Source of the DNA: Mugil cephalus
Taxonomy: Eukaryota > Chordata > Actinopteri > Mugiliformes > Mugilidae
Assembly (NCBI RefSeq): GCF_022458985.1
Contig: NC_061776.1
Coordinates: 2,517,075 to 2,581,074 of the forward strand
DNA length: 64,000 nt
Direction: 5' to 3'
The translations under genes and the position numbers were made by a program. Positions 1 through 11,340 of the stretch are shown here, piece after piece (position 1 is the first letter of the stretch; each line of letters starts with the position of its first letter). Below the pieces are notes generated by a model. The model did not search any database. It had not been told where the DNA came from and saw only the letters and a list, made by a program, of their open reading frames with translations.

Positions 1-863
1 ATGTAGACATCTCTCCTGTGTCAGAAAGTCTGTGTGATACTGACACTGCAAAAAAGCATATAACATGTGACGTCTGTGGAAAAGCCTTTAAGAACATGTC
101 TGTAATGAAGAGACATAATAGACTTCACACAGTTGAGACACCTCATCATTGCCACACATATGGTGAACGTTTCACGCAGAGTAGTAGTTTGCTTTTACAT
201 ACCACAACTCACACAGGCGAAAAGCTGTACAGTTGTACAGTTACCACATGTGGTAAAAACTTCACTTCAAGTACTACTTTAACAAAGCACATGAAGACTC
301 ACACAGGCGGGAAGCCACATGGTTGTGACAAGTGTGCTAAAACCTTCAATCAAAGAAGTAATTTAACAAAACACATGAGGACTCACACAGGAGAGAAGCC
401 GTACGTTTGTGACACATGTAGTAAAGCCTTCACTCACAATTTTAATTTAAGGATGCACATGAGGACTCACACAGGAGAGAAGCCATACGGTTGCGACACA
501 TGTGGTAAAACCTTTGCTCATAGTTTTAATTTAAGGATGCACATGAGGACTCACACAGGTGAGAAGCCGTACACTTGTAACACATGTGGTAAAACCTTCA
601 CCCAAAGTGTTAATTTAATGAAGCACATGAGGACTCACACAGGTGAGAAGCCATACGGTTGTGACACATGTGGTAAAACCTTCACTCAAAGTTTTAATTT
701 AACAATGCACATGAGGACTCACACAGGTGAGAAGCCGTATTCTTGCAAGACATGTGGGAAACATTTCAGTCAAACTAGTCATTTAAAGACACATGTGAAG
801 ACTCACACAGGTGAAAATTTGTCATCCTGTCATTTGATGGAATTATTTTCTAAGAAAAATTGA
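1..863 (+). CDS. Z1: C2H2 zinc-finger protein, 3' part of exon 2 (partial)
   Basis: Nuclear DNA-binding protein of the cluster family, presumably a transcription regulator. The frame is open from the left edge (codons start at base 3), so exon 1, the acidic repeat and the intron lie outside the window. An apparent start near base 18 is a GTG inside the frame, not a start. Nine fingers follow. Finger 2 has lost its second Cys (CHTYGERF), finger 3 has four residues between its Cys instead of two, and the other seven are canonical with TGEKPY linkers. The tail after the last finger (ENLSSCHLMELFSKKN) is longer than in the paralogues. An AATAAA overlaps the region just after the stop. Family assignment is sure; target unknown. 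Confidence 0.9.
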   Translation, partial: VDISPVSESLCDTDTAKKHITCDVCGKAFKNMSVMKRHNRLHTVETPHHCHTYGERFTQSSSLLLHTTTHTGEKLYSCTVTTCGKNFTSSTTLTKHMKTHTGGKPHGCDKCAKTFNQRSNLTKHMRTHTGEKPYVCDTCSKAFTHNFNLRMHMRTHTGEKPYGCDTCGKTFAHSFNLRMHMRTHTGEKPYTCNTCGKTFTQSVNLMKHMRTHTGEKPYGCDTCGKTFTQSFNLTMHMRTHTGEKPYSCKTCGKHFSQTSHLKTHVKTHTGENLSSCHLMELFSKKN

Positions 864-869
864 AATAAA
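864..869 (+). promoter_or_regulatory. polyadenylation signal of Z1
   Basis: AATAAA directly after the TGA stop of Z1. Z6 has one at 31752-31757, and the minus genes Z3 and Z5 have one about 30 bases past their stops. Confidence 0.5.
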
Positions 870-1948
870 ATATACCTGGACATTAAACAAAAGAAGACAT
901 CTCCCTTTACCTGGGATGATCTTCAAACTGACACTTGAATTTACGACAGGATTTGAAGAGGAACACTTAAGACTACCTTATTTGTTGACCTAAAGGGTGA
1001 GCAGGAGCCACAGAATAAGGAGAAAATGAGACAACCACAATTATTTTACTGCATGTCAATGAATATGAATATGAAATCTGGTTTTGACCAGTGTCAGACT
1101 GCACATTCAACATGAGGCTGGTAAACTGTGCAGTTGATTTGTGTGAATTTCTCACAAGCAAAGACCAACTTTTACAGTAAGGACATGATTAGTAGTGAAA
1201 ACACTGCTTCCTGTCAAACGGAGTCTACCATTTGATGTTTCTACATGTTTCTGATGTCATCAGATGTTTCTACTTTCCAACTTTCGAGGTGACAAAGACC
1301 AAGAGGAATTATTCCAAAAGTTGATTTTATAGTTCTGTGTGAACCCACAGACAAGTATATCAGAAATAGAATATAACAGGGACTTTTCAGCACATTGCTG
1401 CCACGCTAAGGGACAAAAAAAGAAATCCATGTCAGTGAAAGTGAGTTATCACATAACATGAAAACTGGCCCATTTTTCTTTTTCTGTTGTGGCAGCGATG
1501 GTCTTCTGTGTACGTCTTTGACAATGAGCTCGAAATATTTTTATTCAGTTGTGAAAAACAATGAAATACGTCTGTTTCACTATTATCAGTTCCAGCAATT
1601 TCATTGTTGATGGTATTTAAAGCATTAAAACGTATCCATTGCCAGGTGGATTGAGTTCATCTTAAATCTTAAAGCACTAAGCTTTAATGTGTGTCACTGA
1701 TTCACACTTCATAGTCTGCAAATGAGCTTGCCGGGAAGTTTCCAGCAGTTCTAGCACCTTGTTTTGTTACTCATCCATGAGTAAACTGGACCAGGAGGAA
1801 ATTGATGTGAGTGATAGTTTTATGTTCTGATTCTAGTCTTGGTCACTGGTGTTCTTCAGGAGTTGCAGAGGATGTTGTAAGTTTAAAGACAATTTGAGCA
1901 GCTGTCTTTGTTTCGTTAACAGTTGACTGCTGAGCAAAAAGGTTATAT
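870..1948 (+). other. 3' flank of Z1, shared family module
   Basis: No gene seen. This stretch resembles the DNA after other family members: the block near 1195-1300 recurs after Z2, Z4, Z6, Z7 and Z8 and, on the other strand, after Z3, Z5 and Z10. The part 1042-1945 also resembles 10470-11340 and 22510-23375. Small ORFs here are not conserved as proteins. Confidence 0.6.
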
Positions 1949-2055
1949 TCAAAGTAATAATTTAACGAAGCACATGAGGACTCACACAGTTGAGAGGTTG
2001 TCATGCTGACAACTGATTGCATTATTTTCTGAGATAAGATGAAATAAAGTTTAAT
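1949..2055 (+). pseudogene. psi-a: last-finger fragment of a C2H2 gene
   Basis: Translates as QSNNLTKHMRTHTVERLSC followed by a stop, which is the end of a family protein. The 3' sequence (TGACAACTGAT, then GAAATAAAG with a poly(A) signal at 2043-2048) matches that of Z7 and Z8. No upstream fingers remain. It is joined directly to a 3'-flank-like sequence, so most of the gene was deleted. Confidence 0.7.
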
Positions 2056-2099
2056 TTCAGACACGACCTCCTGTATAAATAAGCCACTTATTTATTATT

Positions 2100-2300
2100 A
2101 AACATTAAACCTGGGGCCATATTCCTAAAGATTGTAAGCATCAAGAGTTGCTCCTTGTGGCCGAATTCTAAAAAAAAAGATCCATGACGCTTTCTAAGAA
2201 TTTCTAATAATTCCCCTCAAAGTTGAGAGTAGATCCTGGTAAAGAGAAAATGTATTCCTAAAGAATCTGCTAAGAGCAGGGAGGAGGACCTATATAATGA
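2100..2300 (-). mobile_element. MITE fragment (PIF/Harbinger-like)
   Basis: Matches, in reverse orientation, the end of the repeats at 56504-57200 and 61708-62425: shared blocks are CCTAAAGATT, GCTCCT.GTGGCC and AGTAGATCCTGGTAAA. The superfamily call rests on resemblance to teleost Harbinger MITE ends and is tentative. Confidence 0.45.
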
Positions 2301-2964
2301 AGACATTACAACACATCACTGCCACGCCAGTGGTATAATGTGAAAACTGATCCATTTTTGCCAGCCAATGCGCTTCTGTATTTCTGTTTACTATGGGGTT
2401 GAAGTATTTGTATTTTGTTGTAATAAAGTGATTAAATACATTTGTGTCTGTATTTTCAGTTCATCAATTTCACCATTTATGGCATTTAAACCATTCAAAT
2501 GTATTAATTTATTTCCCCACACTTCTGATTCTAAAAATTTTAAGGTTCATGTCAATGTTTTTCAACCCACCCGTGTTGCAATTTGAATGATGCGATGAAG
2601 TCTGGGTGCTGAGTATCTGGAGGTGGAGGCAGCCATGGTGCTGAGGTGGGGATGGTGATGAGTCCAGCAGAGGTTGACTTAAGGGAGGGGGCGTACTAGA
2701 GGAGGTCAAACAGATAAGTGGGGGCAAGATTGTGGAGGGCTTTGTAGATTAGAAACACCTTCAAGAAGATCTACAAGCCTGGTTTTGGCTTTTAATGCTA
2801 TTTGGATTACCATGACCTGGATGAATGAGATCCTTCACAGACACAGGAGTGGAATATTTTATGTTTATAAAGGGGCCACATTGTGGCAGGTTGCCTATCA
2901 TTGAAAGACCACATGGAAAACCAGTAGCTTTGGTAAATAAATCTGTGGCATCTGACGAGTTGTC
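2301..2964. other. intergenic: second 3'-flank copy and repeat fragment
   Basis: 2310-2515 resembles 1390-1640 (both begin with a CAC.TCACTGCCACGC-type block and end with a TGGTATTTAAA.CATT-type block), so a second copy of the 3' flank lies here. 2590-2760 (GGAGGTGGAGGCAGCC to GTGGAGGGCTTTGTAG) resembles a repeat widespread in teleosts; family not named. No gene seen. Confidence 0.4.
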
Positions 2965-3623
<659 letters not shown>

Positions 3624-3626
3624 CTA

Positions 3627-3676
3627 TAGATAGATAGATGGATGGATGGATGGATGGATGGATGGATGGATGGATG
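3627..3676. repeat. (GATA)/(GGAT) microsatellite
   Basis: Three GATA units run into about ten GGAT units. Confidence 0.9.
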
Positions 3677-3800
3677 CCCGCACCCCAGGACACCACGGCA
3701 AAGATGATGGTGCTCACCACAACAGACTCATAGAACATCTGCAGGATCTTGTTGCAGACATTAAAGGACCTGAACCTCCTGAGGTTTGAAAAGAATTTTA
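3677..3800 (-). mobile_element. LINE fragment, reverse transcriptase C-terminal region
   Basis: Minus-strand translation reads NKILQMFYESVVVSTIIF then AVVSWGAG, the FYxSVVxSxxxFAVVxWG segment found downstream of the catalytic motif in teleost non-LTR reverse transcriptases. Truncated at both ends and abutting the microsatellite. A related segment occurs at 48416-48965. Confidence 0.75.
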
Positions 3801-4318
3801 AACCCCAAGTTACTCAGGTGAGTAGTGGAACATCTTCTCAAAACTCTACAAGTCCAGTTGCAGTTTTAAATACTTTATGGATATATCATGGCCTTGGTGA
3901 CTGGGAAAATCTTTTCTTTTCAGTTGAAATAATCCTGTCTCCTTTAAGAGTCATTGAACTGATTATGTGCAAATGGGGAGTTTCAGCAATGAAACAAAGA
4001 CATAAAAATATTCAGCAATATGCTCAGAATCAGTTAGTATAGCACATTTTGTTTCCTTGTAATGTTTGCATAGCATAAGACTTTGTTGATCCTCATTGGG
4101 GATGACTATAAAAATGGACATACTTCAGGAGTGATTAAAAGCTGTTTTCTGGATTAAATTTGGATTTAGATATTCAAGTGTAAACTTCATATATGAACCA
4201 AACAGTTTGAAGTAATTTAGTCATCAATTAACATTTTAAAAGTAATTTGTAGTTTAAAATGAATCCATTTGTTGATTTTTATTTTATATTTGGGGAATTC
4301 AGAATTAGTACTACTGCA
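3801..4318 (+). other. upstream flank of Z2
   Basis: 4077-4318 resembles the DNA upstream of Z7 (33013-33317): TTGTTGATCC.ATTGGGGATG, then ATTTGGGGAATT.AGAATTA. No gene seen. Confidence 0.5.
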
Positions 4319-4352
4319 GGAATTTATTAGTTGGACATCATGAGGAAGTGGT
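4319..4352 (+). promoter_or_regulatory. promoter-proximal conserved block of Z2 (diverged)
   Basis: GGAATTTATTAGTTGGACAT followed by CATGAGGAAGTGG. It aligns with the block upstream of every exon 1 in the cluster but lacks the leading CTGAC. It lies about 350 bases before the ATG, the same spacing as in Z7-Z9. A second shared block, GTAGGTGGCGGTAATG, follows near 4565. Confidence 0.5.
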
Positions 4353-4698
4353 TTGTTTTTATAGACCATGTTAGTGAAAATTACCATATATTTGCTATAT
4401 CAACAGCAAAATACATATCTTATCGGCAAATTATGGAAAGAAATAAATGCACTGAAAATGTCTGCAAAGAAACTCTGGAAAATTTTTATTTATTGATTTA
4501 TTTATTCATTTGTTGTTGTTGTTGTTGCTGGGATCTAGATTATCCAGATCCATACTCCATTTCAGTAGGTGGCGGTAATGTGCCCGAGATGAAGAGGAAG
4601 TATATTTTTAAAACCTTGTTGTGTTTCTGTGTTTGTGGGCTGAGCTGTGAGATTGTTGTGGTCTCTCCCACATACATATCGGACCTGTTGAAGTAATA

Positions 4699-4870
4699 AT
4701 GTCTTCAACTGAGAGTTTGACAGAGCTGTTCATCGAGCCACTAACTGCTGCTGCTGAAGAAATATTCAAACTCTTTGAAAGAACTGCCATCCAGTGCGAC
4801 GAAGAGATCGATCGTCAGCGTAGACTGCAGGATATCACCTGGAATCCCGAGATAAAGTTACACAGAATAG
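4699..4870 (+). CDS. Z2 exon 1: 57-residue N-terminal module
   Basis: ATG in the context AATAATGTCTTC opens 57 codons plus one base: MSSTESLTELFIEPLT, then AAAEEIFKLFERT, then DEEIDRQRRLQDITW and KLHRI. This is the family N-terminal module; spacing of Ile, Phe, Leu and Val suggests an amphipathic helix. The donor reads ATAG|GCGAGT, so the intron would begin with GC rather than GT. GC-AG introns are real but rare, and the rest of the site fits the donor consensus. Z2 is decayed further on, so the change may also reflect relaxed constraint. Confidence 0.8.
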
Positions 4871-6253
4871 GCGAGTAGAACTAGATTGATCTGAATGAAC
4901 TAACTAATGAGTGGAAACACACAGTATGGAGAAGACACAGAGGAAAGCGACTCAGCTACAAGGCTGCTAACATGCTAAGAGGCTAACTAGCACAGCTAAC
5001 GCATGGTTTCGACTCGACATCTATTTTTCTGCCTTGTGTTCGAAAATAACATATATAAATGTGTTATTTCTTACTATATCTAAGGGCTCTATGTATAATT
5101 TTGGTCACCTGTGACACAATACCAGTGAGATTGCTACAAAAGCCTGTGTCAGAGAAAATTCACCTGGAACAGAGTAAAGAATATATGTGTGTATATGTAT
5201 AATATATATGTATAAAATATATATACTTATGTTCTCGCCTCAAAAAAAAAAAAAACACATTATAAAAACCATCCCATCCCTGATATCTCAAAACCCAATT
5301 CAACTTCGATTCAGTGATGTAAAATCTGATGAGTAACTGTGCAAAAGTAGATGGTAAAAGGTGTATCTGAATGGTTTGAGATGTTTTAGCCCCATTGTGC
5401 CTTTTTGTCACATTTTGACACCATATGTGTCATTTGACCTTTCTCAGGTACCAGTCTGAAAAACTTATTTAGTTTCACTGATATATCACTAAATACAAAT
5501 GAAACAGTTTTGCCTCATTTGCCCAGACTGTGTGTAAAAAGAGACCTTCGGTGAAACTCAAAGGAGAATATCTCGACAGACGAATGGCCAGTTGTAATGG
5601 CTGACATCTCTATCGACCAATCAGAGTAGAGTAGCAACCGCCAATGACGATCCAGAGCGAAGTAAAGTAAACCCAAAGGTCGCATGTTGTCAGAATCAGA
5701 ATCAGAATCGGCTTCATTGACCTATGTGAACACATACATAAAATACGACTCCCATCACTTTGCTCAAGGGTACAACAAAATAAAAACACTTGAATAAGCA
5801 TAAAATATAAATGTATGAAAAAAGAGAAAAATTGTGATTTTGTGAATGTTAATTTTGTGACTCTTTGGCTTCTACCTGTCTGAGTTTGTGTCCCATGGCG
5901 AAGAGACAGACATTGTTGTAATCAGTGGGATCGCTGCTTTCATACAACTATTGTGAAGTGGTGAAGATACTTGGAAGCACTAAATGAGATGTTCGCCATA
6001 TTCATGTTTTCGTCATGTTCCCATACAATTGCTTGGGGTTTCATTTGTGTTTCGTGGCAATGTCTGATAGAGGATTTTAGATGAGGTGTAGCCTATTACA
6101 TGTTCAGAATGGTGCATGCTGTCATGCGTTTAGATCGTCTGTAGCACACGGATCTCACCATAGACCCCTATGACCATAGACCACCTAGAACATATTTGCT
6201 CTGATGTATCATCATATTAGTAACCTTCATGCTGTGTCTTTTTGTCCTTGTAG
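4871..6253 (+). other. intron 1 of Z2
   Basis: Phase-1 intron, GC...AG. It is alignable with the introns of Z4 and Z6 (for example GGTCACCTGTG and AAATTCACCTG stretches). 5690-5800 (repeated CAGAAT, then a TTCATTGACC block) looks like a LINE 3' tail, family uncertain. No other gene seen. Confidence 0.6.
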
Positions 6254-7119
6254 GCCTCCCACACCAACATGTCTGCACAGAGGAGGAGGTTCTCACTGAA
6301 CAGCAGCTCTGGACCCAGGTTAGGAAGTCCAGTCTGGACCAGGAGGAACCAGAACCTCTACAGATTAAAGAGGAACATGGGGAACCAGAGCATCCCCAGA
6401 TTAAAGAGGAACAAGAGGAGCCAGAACCTCCACAGACTAAAGAGGAACATGAGGAACCAGAACATCCACAGATTAAAGAGGAACAGGAGGAACCAGAACC
6501 TCTGCAGATGAAAGAGGAACAGGAGGAACCAGAACCTCTACAAATGAAGGAGGAACAGGAGGAACCAGAACCTCCACAGATTAAAGAGGAACAGGATGAA
6601 CCAGAACCTCCACAGATTAAAGAGGAACAGGAGGAACCAGAACCTCCACAGATGAAAGAGGAACAAGAGGAACCAGAACCTCCACAGATTAAAGAGGAAC
6701 AGGCGGAACTCTGCAGCATTCAGAGGAAAGAACATCTTGTACTGAACCAGGAGACTGATTCCTTTATGGAGACTCCTACTGATGAGGAAAGTGAGCACAG
6801 TGAACCACAACCAAACAATGACCATCTCCTTTCTCAGAACTTTGTATCTGTATCTGAGAGCCCAGATACAGATGGAATTAACCATGTAGACTCAGGATCA
6901 ACTAGAAATTCAGAGCTCAATTTAAAGAAGAGCAAGTTTTTCATGAACACAGGTGCAAAACCAAAACATCCTTGCAAAATATGTGGGAAATGTTTCAGTC
7001 AAATTGTTGATTTAAAAAAGCACATGAGGATTGCTTTGACAGTGGTAGGTGAAGAGATGAATCATGATCGCTTGTGCATCAACTATTGTGGTAAAGAATT
7101 CAAGGTATTTCTCATTTAA
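6254..7119 (+). CDS. Z2 exon 2, truncated frame: acidic repeat and one finger
   Basis: Acceptor CCTTGTAG|GCCTCC continues exon 1 in phase as [19 protein letters not shown]. Then come about ten 12-residue acidic repeats of the form [12 protein letters not shown] (residues roughly 85-195 of the spliced protein), a conserved [20 protein letters not shown] block, a polar linker, one good finger (CKICGKCFSQIVDLKKHMR) and then degenerate finger-like sequence ending at a stop. Predicted spliced product is 345 aa. Beyond the stop, 7120-7290 is finger-derived but out of frame, so the full-length reading is lost. Either a pseudogene or a finger-poor protein that keeps the N-terminal and acidic parts. 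Confidence 0.7.
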
Positions 7120-7202
7120 CAGAGGCCTTAGGCTCACAAGGTAGAAAGTAGGTGTGACATATGTGTAAAACGTCAGTTCATGCTTAATTTTAAGGGGCCA
7201 CT

Positions 7203-7905
7203 ATGATGACTACCACGAGAAAGCTATTTTTTGTAACACATGTGGTGATTTTGCCTTTACTACCAACATGTCTTTCGCACATGGACGATCTCACACCAGT
7301 TGAGAAGACGTACGGTTGTGACACATGTGGTAAATTCTTTAATCGGCGCGGTAATTTACAGGCCCACATGAGGACTCACACAGGTGAGAAGAAGTACAGT
7401 TGTGACACATGTGGTAAAACCTTTGCTCAAATAACTTATTTAGGTAGTCATATGAAGACTCACACAGGTGAAAAGCCACACGGTTGTGAGGCATGTGGTA
7501 AAACCTTTCATCGACGCAGTAATTTATACAAACACATGAGGACTCACACAGGTGAGAAGAATTACGGTTGTGACACTTGTGGTAAAACCTTCACTGAAAG
7601 AAGTTTTTTAACAAGACACATAAGGATTCACACAGGGGAGAGCCATATGGTTGTGACACATTGGTAAAAGCTTCAATCGAAGTTCCATTTGACTACTCAC
7701 ATGAGGACTCACACGGTGAGAGGAAGTACAGTTGTGACACATGTGTAAAACCTTCCGTGAAAAAGTACTTTAACTGTCACAGAGGATTCACACAGTGAGA
7801 AGATACAGTTGTGACACATGGTAAAACCTTCATTCATGGAGGTTCTTTAAGGAAGCACAGGAACACAAAAGTGAAATTTGTTGTCTCTGAAACATCTGTG
7901 TGGAA
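7203..7905 (+). pseudogene. Z2 C-terminal finger array, broken
   Basis: 7310-7640 gives four good fingers in one frame ([32 protein letters not shown] contact helices). From 7636 on the sequence is plainly the same as the end of Z4 (19690-19963), but many small losses of one to three bases destroy the frame. Upstream, 7120-7290 is older decay. The last four fingers and the SENLLS end of Z4 derive from this gene copy. See the findings on the hybrid junction and the indel patch. Confidence 0.75.
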
Positions 7906-9111
7906 ACAAAAGCTGAAGCTTCATAAAAATCATTCATCATAAAAATGATTTTTCAGGTTTATCGATTGTTCCTGAAATCTGATCAAATTATTCTCTGAGA
8001 TACGTTGAAGTAATTTTTTTAGTCCGGAGCCACATATCTGAAAAAAAAGCCACTCACACTTAAGCACAAAATACAAACCTGGGCACTAAACAGTGACGGA
8101 GACATTCCTGCTTGGAACAACATCTAACTGATACTTGTTTACAACAGGATTTGGAGAGGACCACTTCAAGACCACCTTAGTTTGTTAACCTAAAGCCTGT
8201 GCATGAGCTATAGGACAAGGAGATTATAGGAAAACCAAACTGTTGTAATGGTCAGAACTGAAAGAACATGGCTAACGAAACCACTCTTCCTGAGACTGTA
8301 GTACCTTGTATAGAAACTGACAATGTTTCAGTGACATTACTACTCAAATTGTGTGAGGTGACAATGTCAGACTGGACATTCAATATGAGGTTGGAAAACG
8401 GTGCAGTGAATTCATGGGGAATCCTCCAGAAGCAAAGATCTGAACTTCTACAAAAAGGACAATTTTCCCATGGTGAAGTGGCAATGAAGTACTCTAGATT
8501 ATCAGTAAAGTTCTTTTTCGTGTATCATCAGTAATATTAAAAACACTACTTCCTGTCAGCTGGAGTCTTCTCTTTCTTTGTGAGCTTATATCATTTGATG
8601 TTTGTACATGTTTTTGATTTCAGCAAATTTTATATTTTCCAAATTGAGAGGTAACATAGACCAAGGGGAGGTACTTTCAGACTTTATTTTATAGTTCTCT
8701 GTATCACTAATGTTTAAAAATAAAAGTTTTGAGTCCACAGTTGGGAAGTAAATTGTTGACAGAAGGTATTTGAAATCCATGGCCATAGTCTCGAACTGCA
8801 TAATTGCATTTTAAATTGCTTGAAAGTAACAGTGTTTATGTGATTATAAAAACTGTTTAAATACACATGGACACATTTGTATGATGATAAAATAAATGAT
8901 ATTTTTCATAAAAACTGCAAGGCAGTGCAGTTTTAAGTGGAAATTTTGAAAGGGCCATGTGGGGCTACTGCAGGGGTACCATCTCTGTCAACATGGGAAT
9001 CAAACCCACAACCAGAGCTAATCACACACACTTATGATCATCTTTCACTGAGCACTGATATTGAGGAACTGTAATCACACAAGTGACGTGTGTGTGTAAC
9101 TGTAATCACAT
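7906..9111 (+). other. 3' flank of Z2
   Basis: Same as 19990-21196 after Z4. An 88-codon ORF (8268-8534) is identical in the two units only because of the recent duplication. Its DNA matches, on the other strand, non-coding 3' flank of Z3 (12600-12665), so it is not a gene. No other gene seen. Confidence 0.6.
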
Positions 9112-9891
9112 AAAGTTACTTGGGTGTGTAACCATGTTGGATGAGCTTACGCTGATGACATTCAACTATACCTTTCACCGAATCCATCACCTCCTCTACA
9201 CTCTCTACCCTCTCAACTTGCCTCTCAGAAATAAACACATGAATGAAAACCAACTACCTTCAACTGAACTTCAATAAGTCAAACCTCCTAATCATTGGCC
9301 CCAAACACCTCATCTAGTCAGCTTAATATGTCTGTCCTTACATTGGCAACTCACCTCTGATTCCCTCCTCCCTCACCTGCAATCTTGGATTCATCTTTGA
9401 CACTCAGCTCACCCTCAAACAGCACATGAAACAGGTCACAAAAACAGCTGTCTTCCACCTCAGAAATATTGCCCGTCTCCGTCTATCTCTCTCCCCCACT
9501 GCAGCTGAAACACTCATCCACTCCTTCGTCACCTCCAGACTGGACTACTGCAATAGCCTCCTCTATGGTCCCACCTAAAACCAAGTACTGAACCCGGGGG
9601 GACATAGCCTTCTCAGCTGCTGCTCCCATTCTCTGGAACTCGCTGCTATCCCCCATCAGAAACTGCTCTGATGCCAACACATTTCATCCCTTTTAAAAAC
9701 TCATCTCTTGAAGACTGCTTTTAACATGTAGCCTCTACACTATGTTCATTTCAACTGTCCTCTTATTTCATTCCTTGTTTATTTAACATGCATAAAGTTT
9801 TCTTTTTGTGTGTATGCTTTTATGTCTGTTGTCTTTGAGCTTTGAAAAGCGCTATACAAATAAAATGTATTATTATTATTGTTATTATTAT
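9112..9891 (+). mobile_element. L2-type LINE, 5'-truncated
   Basis: Carries the reverse transcriptase motif YADDIQLY (9148-9171), followed in shifting frames by LSEINTWMKTNYLQLNFNKS-like sequence, NLGFIFDTQLTLKQHM, FHLRNIARLRLSLSPTA and LIHSFVTSRLDYCNSLLYG. The 3' UTR ends in GCTATACAAATAAAATGTAT and an ATT repeat, the usual end of fish L2 elements. Several frameshifts; inactive. It sits downstream of Z2 and was copied with the 12-kb unit. Confidence 0.88.
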
Positions 9892-10469
9892 ATGTACAGA
9901 ATGTGTATGTGTAGGGAATATTATTACAAATTTTCACATTTTGGTTTCTCGATCTTAATTGACGTTACCGTCTAACTTAAGCTACTAACATTTCAATATC
10001 TAGACTAAAGTTATGTCTGGATTCATACTGTAATATAACATTATTTCAATATAACTGAACACAGTTCAACATATTAAACCGAACCAAGTCTGTCGTTGTT
10101 ACCATAATATTGGTCATGTAGAAAAAGTAACGTGAACGAGACATTAATGTTTCCTACTTTACGTGGTGGATTAATATTTCCCAAACTGGCGCACTTTATT
10201 TAAAACTATCATTAATTATTATTTACATTCTGACTTCGCCTGGCTAACAAACTGGAGCCTAGACCATAAAAATAATTCTCCAAATTCACTTACTAGATGG
10301 TCTTGTAGGAGGTGCAGCAAAGCATACAACTATTATTTTTTAACTAAAATTATAAAAAAAAAAAATGAACCAAAACCTCAAACTCAGCCGAACGTTTGTC
10401 ATTAGCTAAGAGAGACCAAGGCTAGCTGCTAGTGGACTCTGGCAGCACCCATACGTCACCTGTCACTCA
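9892..10469. other. intergenic, nothing recognised
   Basis: AT-rich sequence with no ORF of note; same in both duplication units. Its right end holds about 48 bases (near 10435-10485) that are missing from unit 2. Confidence 0.4.
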
Positions 10470-11340
10470 AAGCAGGAACTTAATTATTTTACTGCATGTC
10501 AATGAATATGAACATTAAATCAGGTTTTGACAAGTGTCAGACTGCACATTCAATGTGAGGCTGGTAAACTGTGAAGTTGAGTTCAGGTGAATCTTCTACA
10601 AGCAGATCAACTTTTAAAGGAAGGACAATTCTTCCCAGGGTGAAGTGAAAATGAAGTGCTGTGAATGATCTGTTAAGTTCTTTTTTGGTGTATTATATTT
10701 AGTACTGAAAACATTGCTTCCTGTAAATGGAGTCTACCATTTGATGTTTTGTACATCTACATCTCAATGAAGAACTATAAAATCAAAGGAATCCATGTCG
10801 GTGAATGTGAATTATCCTATAACATGAAAACTGGCCTATTTTACTTTTTTTTTTTTTTTTCTAGTGTGGCAACGATGGTCTTCTGTATATATGTCTTTCA
10901 CAATGAGCTGGAAATATTGTCATTCAGTTGTGAATAAAATAATGAAATATGTCAATTCCAACAATTTCACCGTTGATGGTATTTAAAGCATTAAAATATA
11001 TCCATTGCCAAGTGTGTTGAGCTCATCTTAATTATTTTCAACTTCACAGGTTTCTTATTAAGGGGACTGACTTTTTAACAGGGAATAATATTCACATTTC
11101 ATAGTCTACAAATGAGCTTGCCAGAAAGTTTCCAGCAGTTCTAACAGTTTGTGTTGTTACTCAATCTACAAGTAAACTGGACCAGGAGGAAGTTGATGTG
11201 AGTGAGTTTTATTTTCTGATTCTAGTGTTGGCCATTTGTGTTCTTCAGAAGTTGCAGAGGGTGTTGTAAGTTCAAAGACAATTTGAGCAGGTGTCTTTGT
11301 TCCGTTAACAGTTGACTCCTGAGCAAAAAGGTGATACTAC
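10470..11340 (+). other. orphan 3' flank of a lost plus-strand finger gene
   Basis: Matches 1042-1950, the DNA after Z1 and before psi-a, in the same order and orientation: TGCATGTCAATGAATATGAA, then GACCAGGAGGAA, then TTAACAGTTGACT. No fingers lie in front of it. A plus-strand family member was probably deleted here, leaving only its flank. Confidence 0.55.

Noticed and set aside
6168-6719. Long antisense ORF full of [12 protein letters not shown] repeats (also opposite the repeats of Z3, Z4, Z5, Z6, Z8 and Z9)
   Set aside because: Shadow of the 36-base acidic repeat: a stop-free repeat stays open on the other strand. No start, splice or conservation evidence.
8268-8534. 88-codon ORF identical at 8268 and 20352
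   Set aside because: Identity is due to the recent 12-kb duplication; the same DNA is plain 3' flank elsewhere and is not open there.
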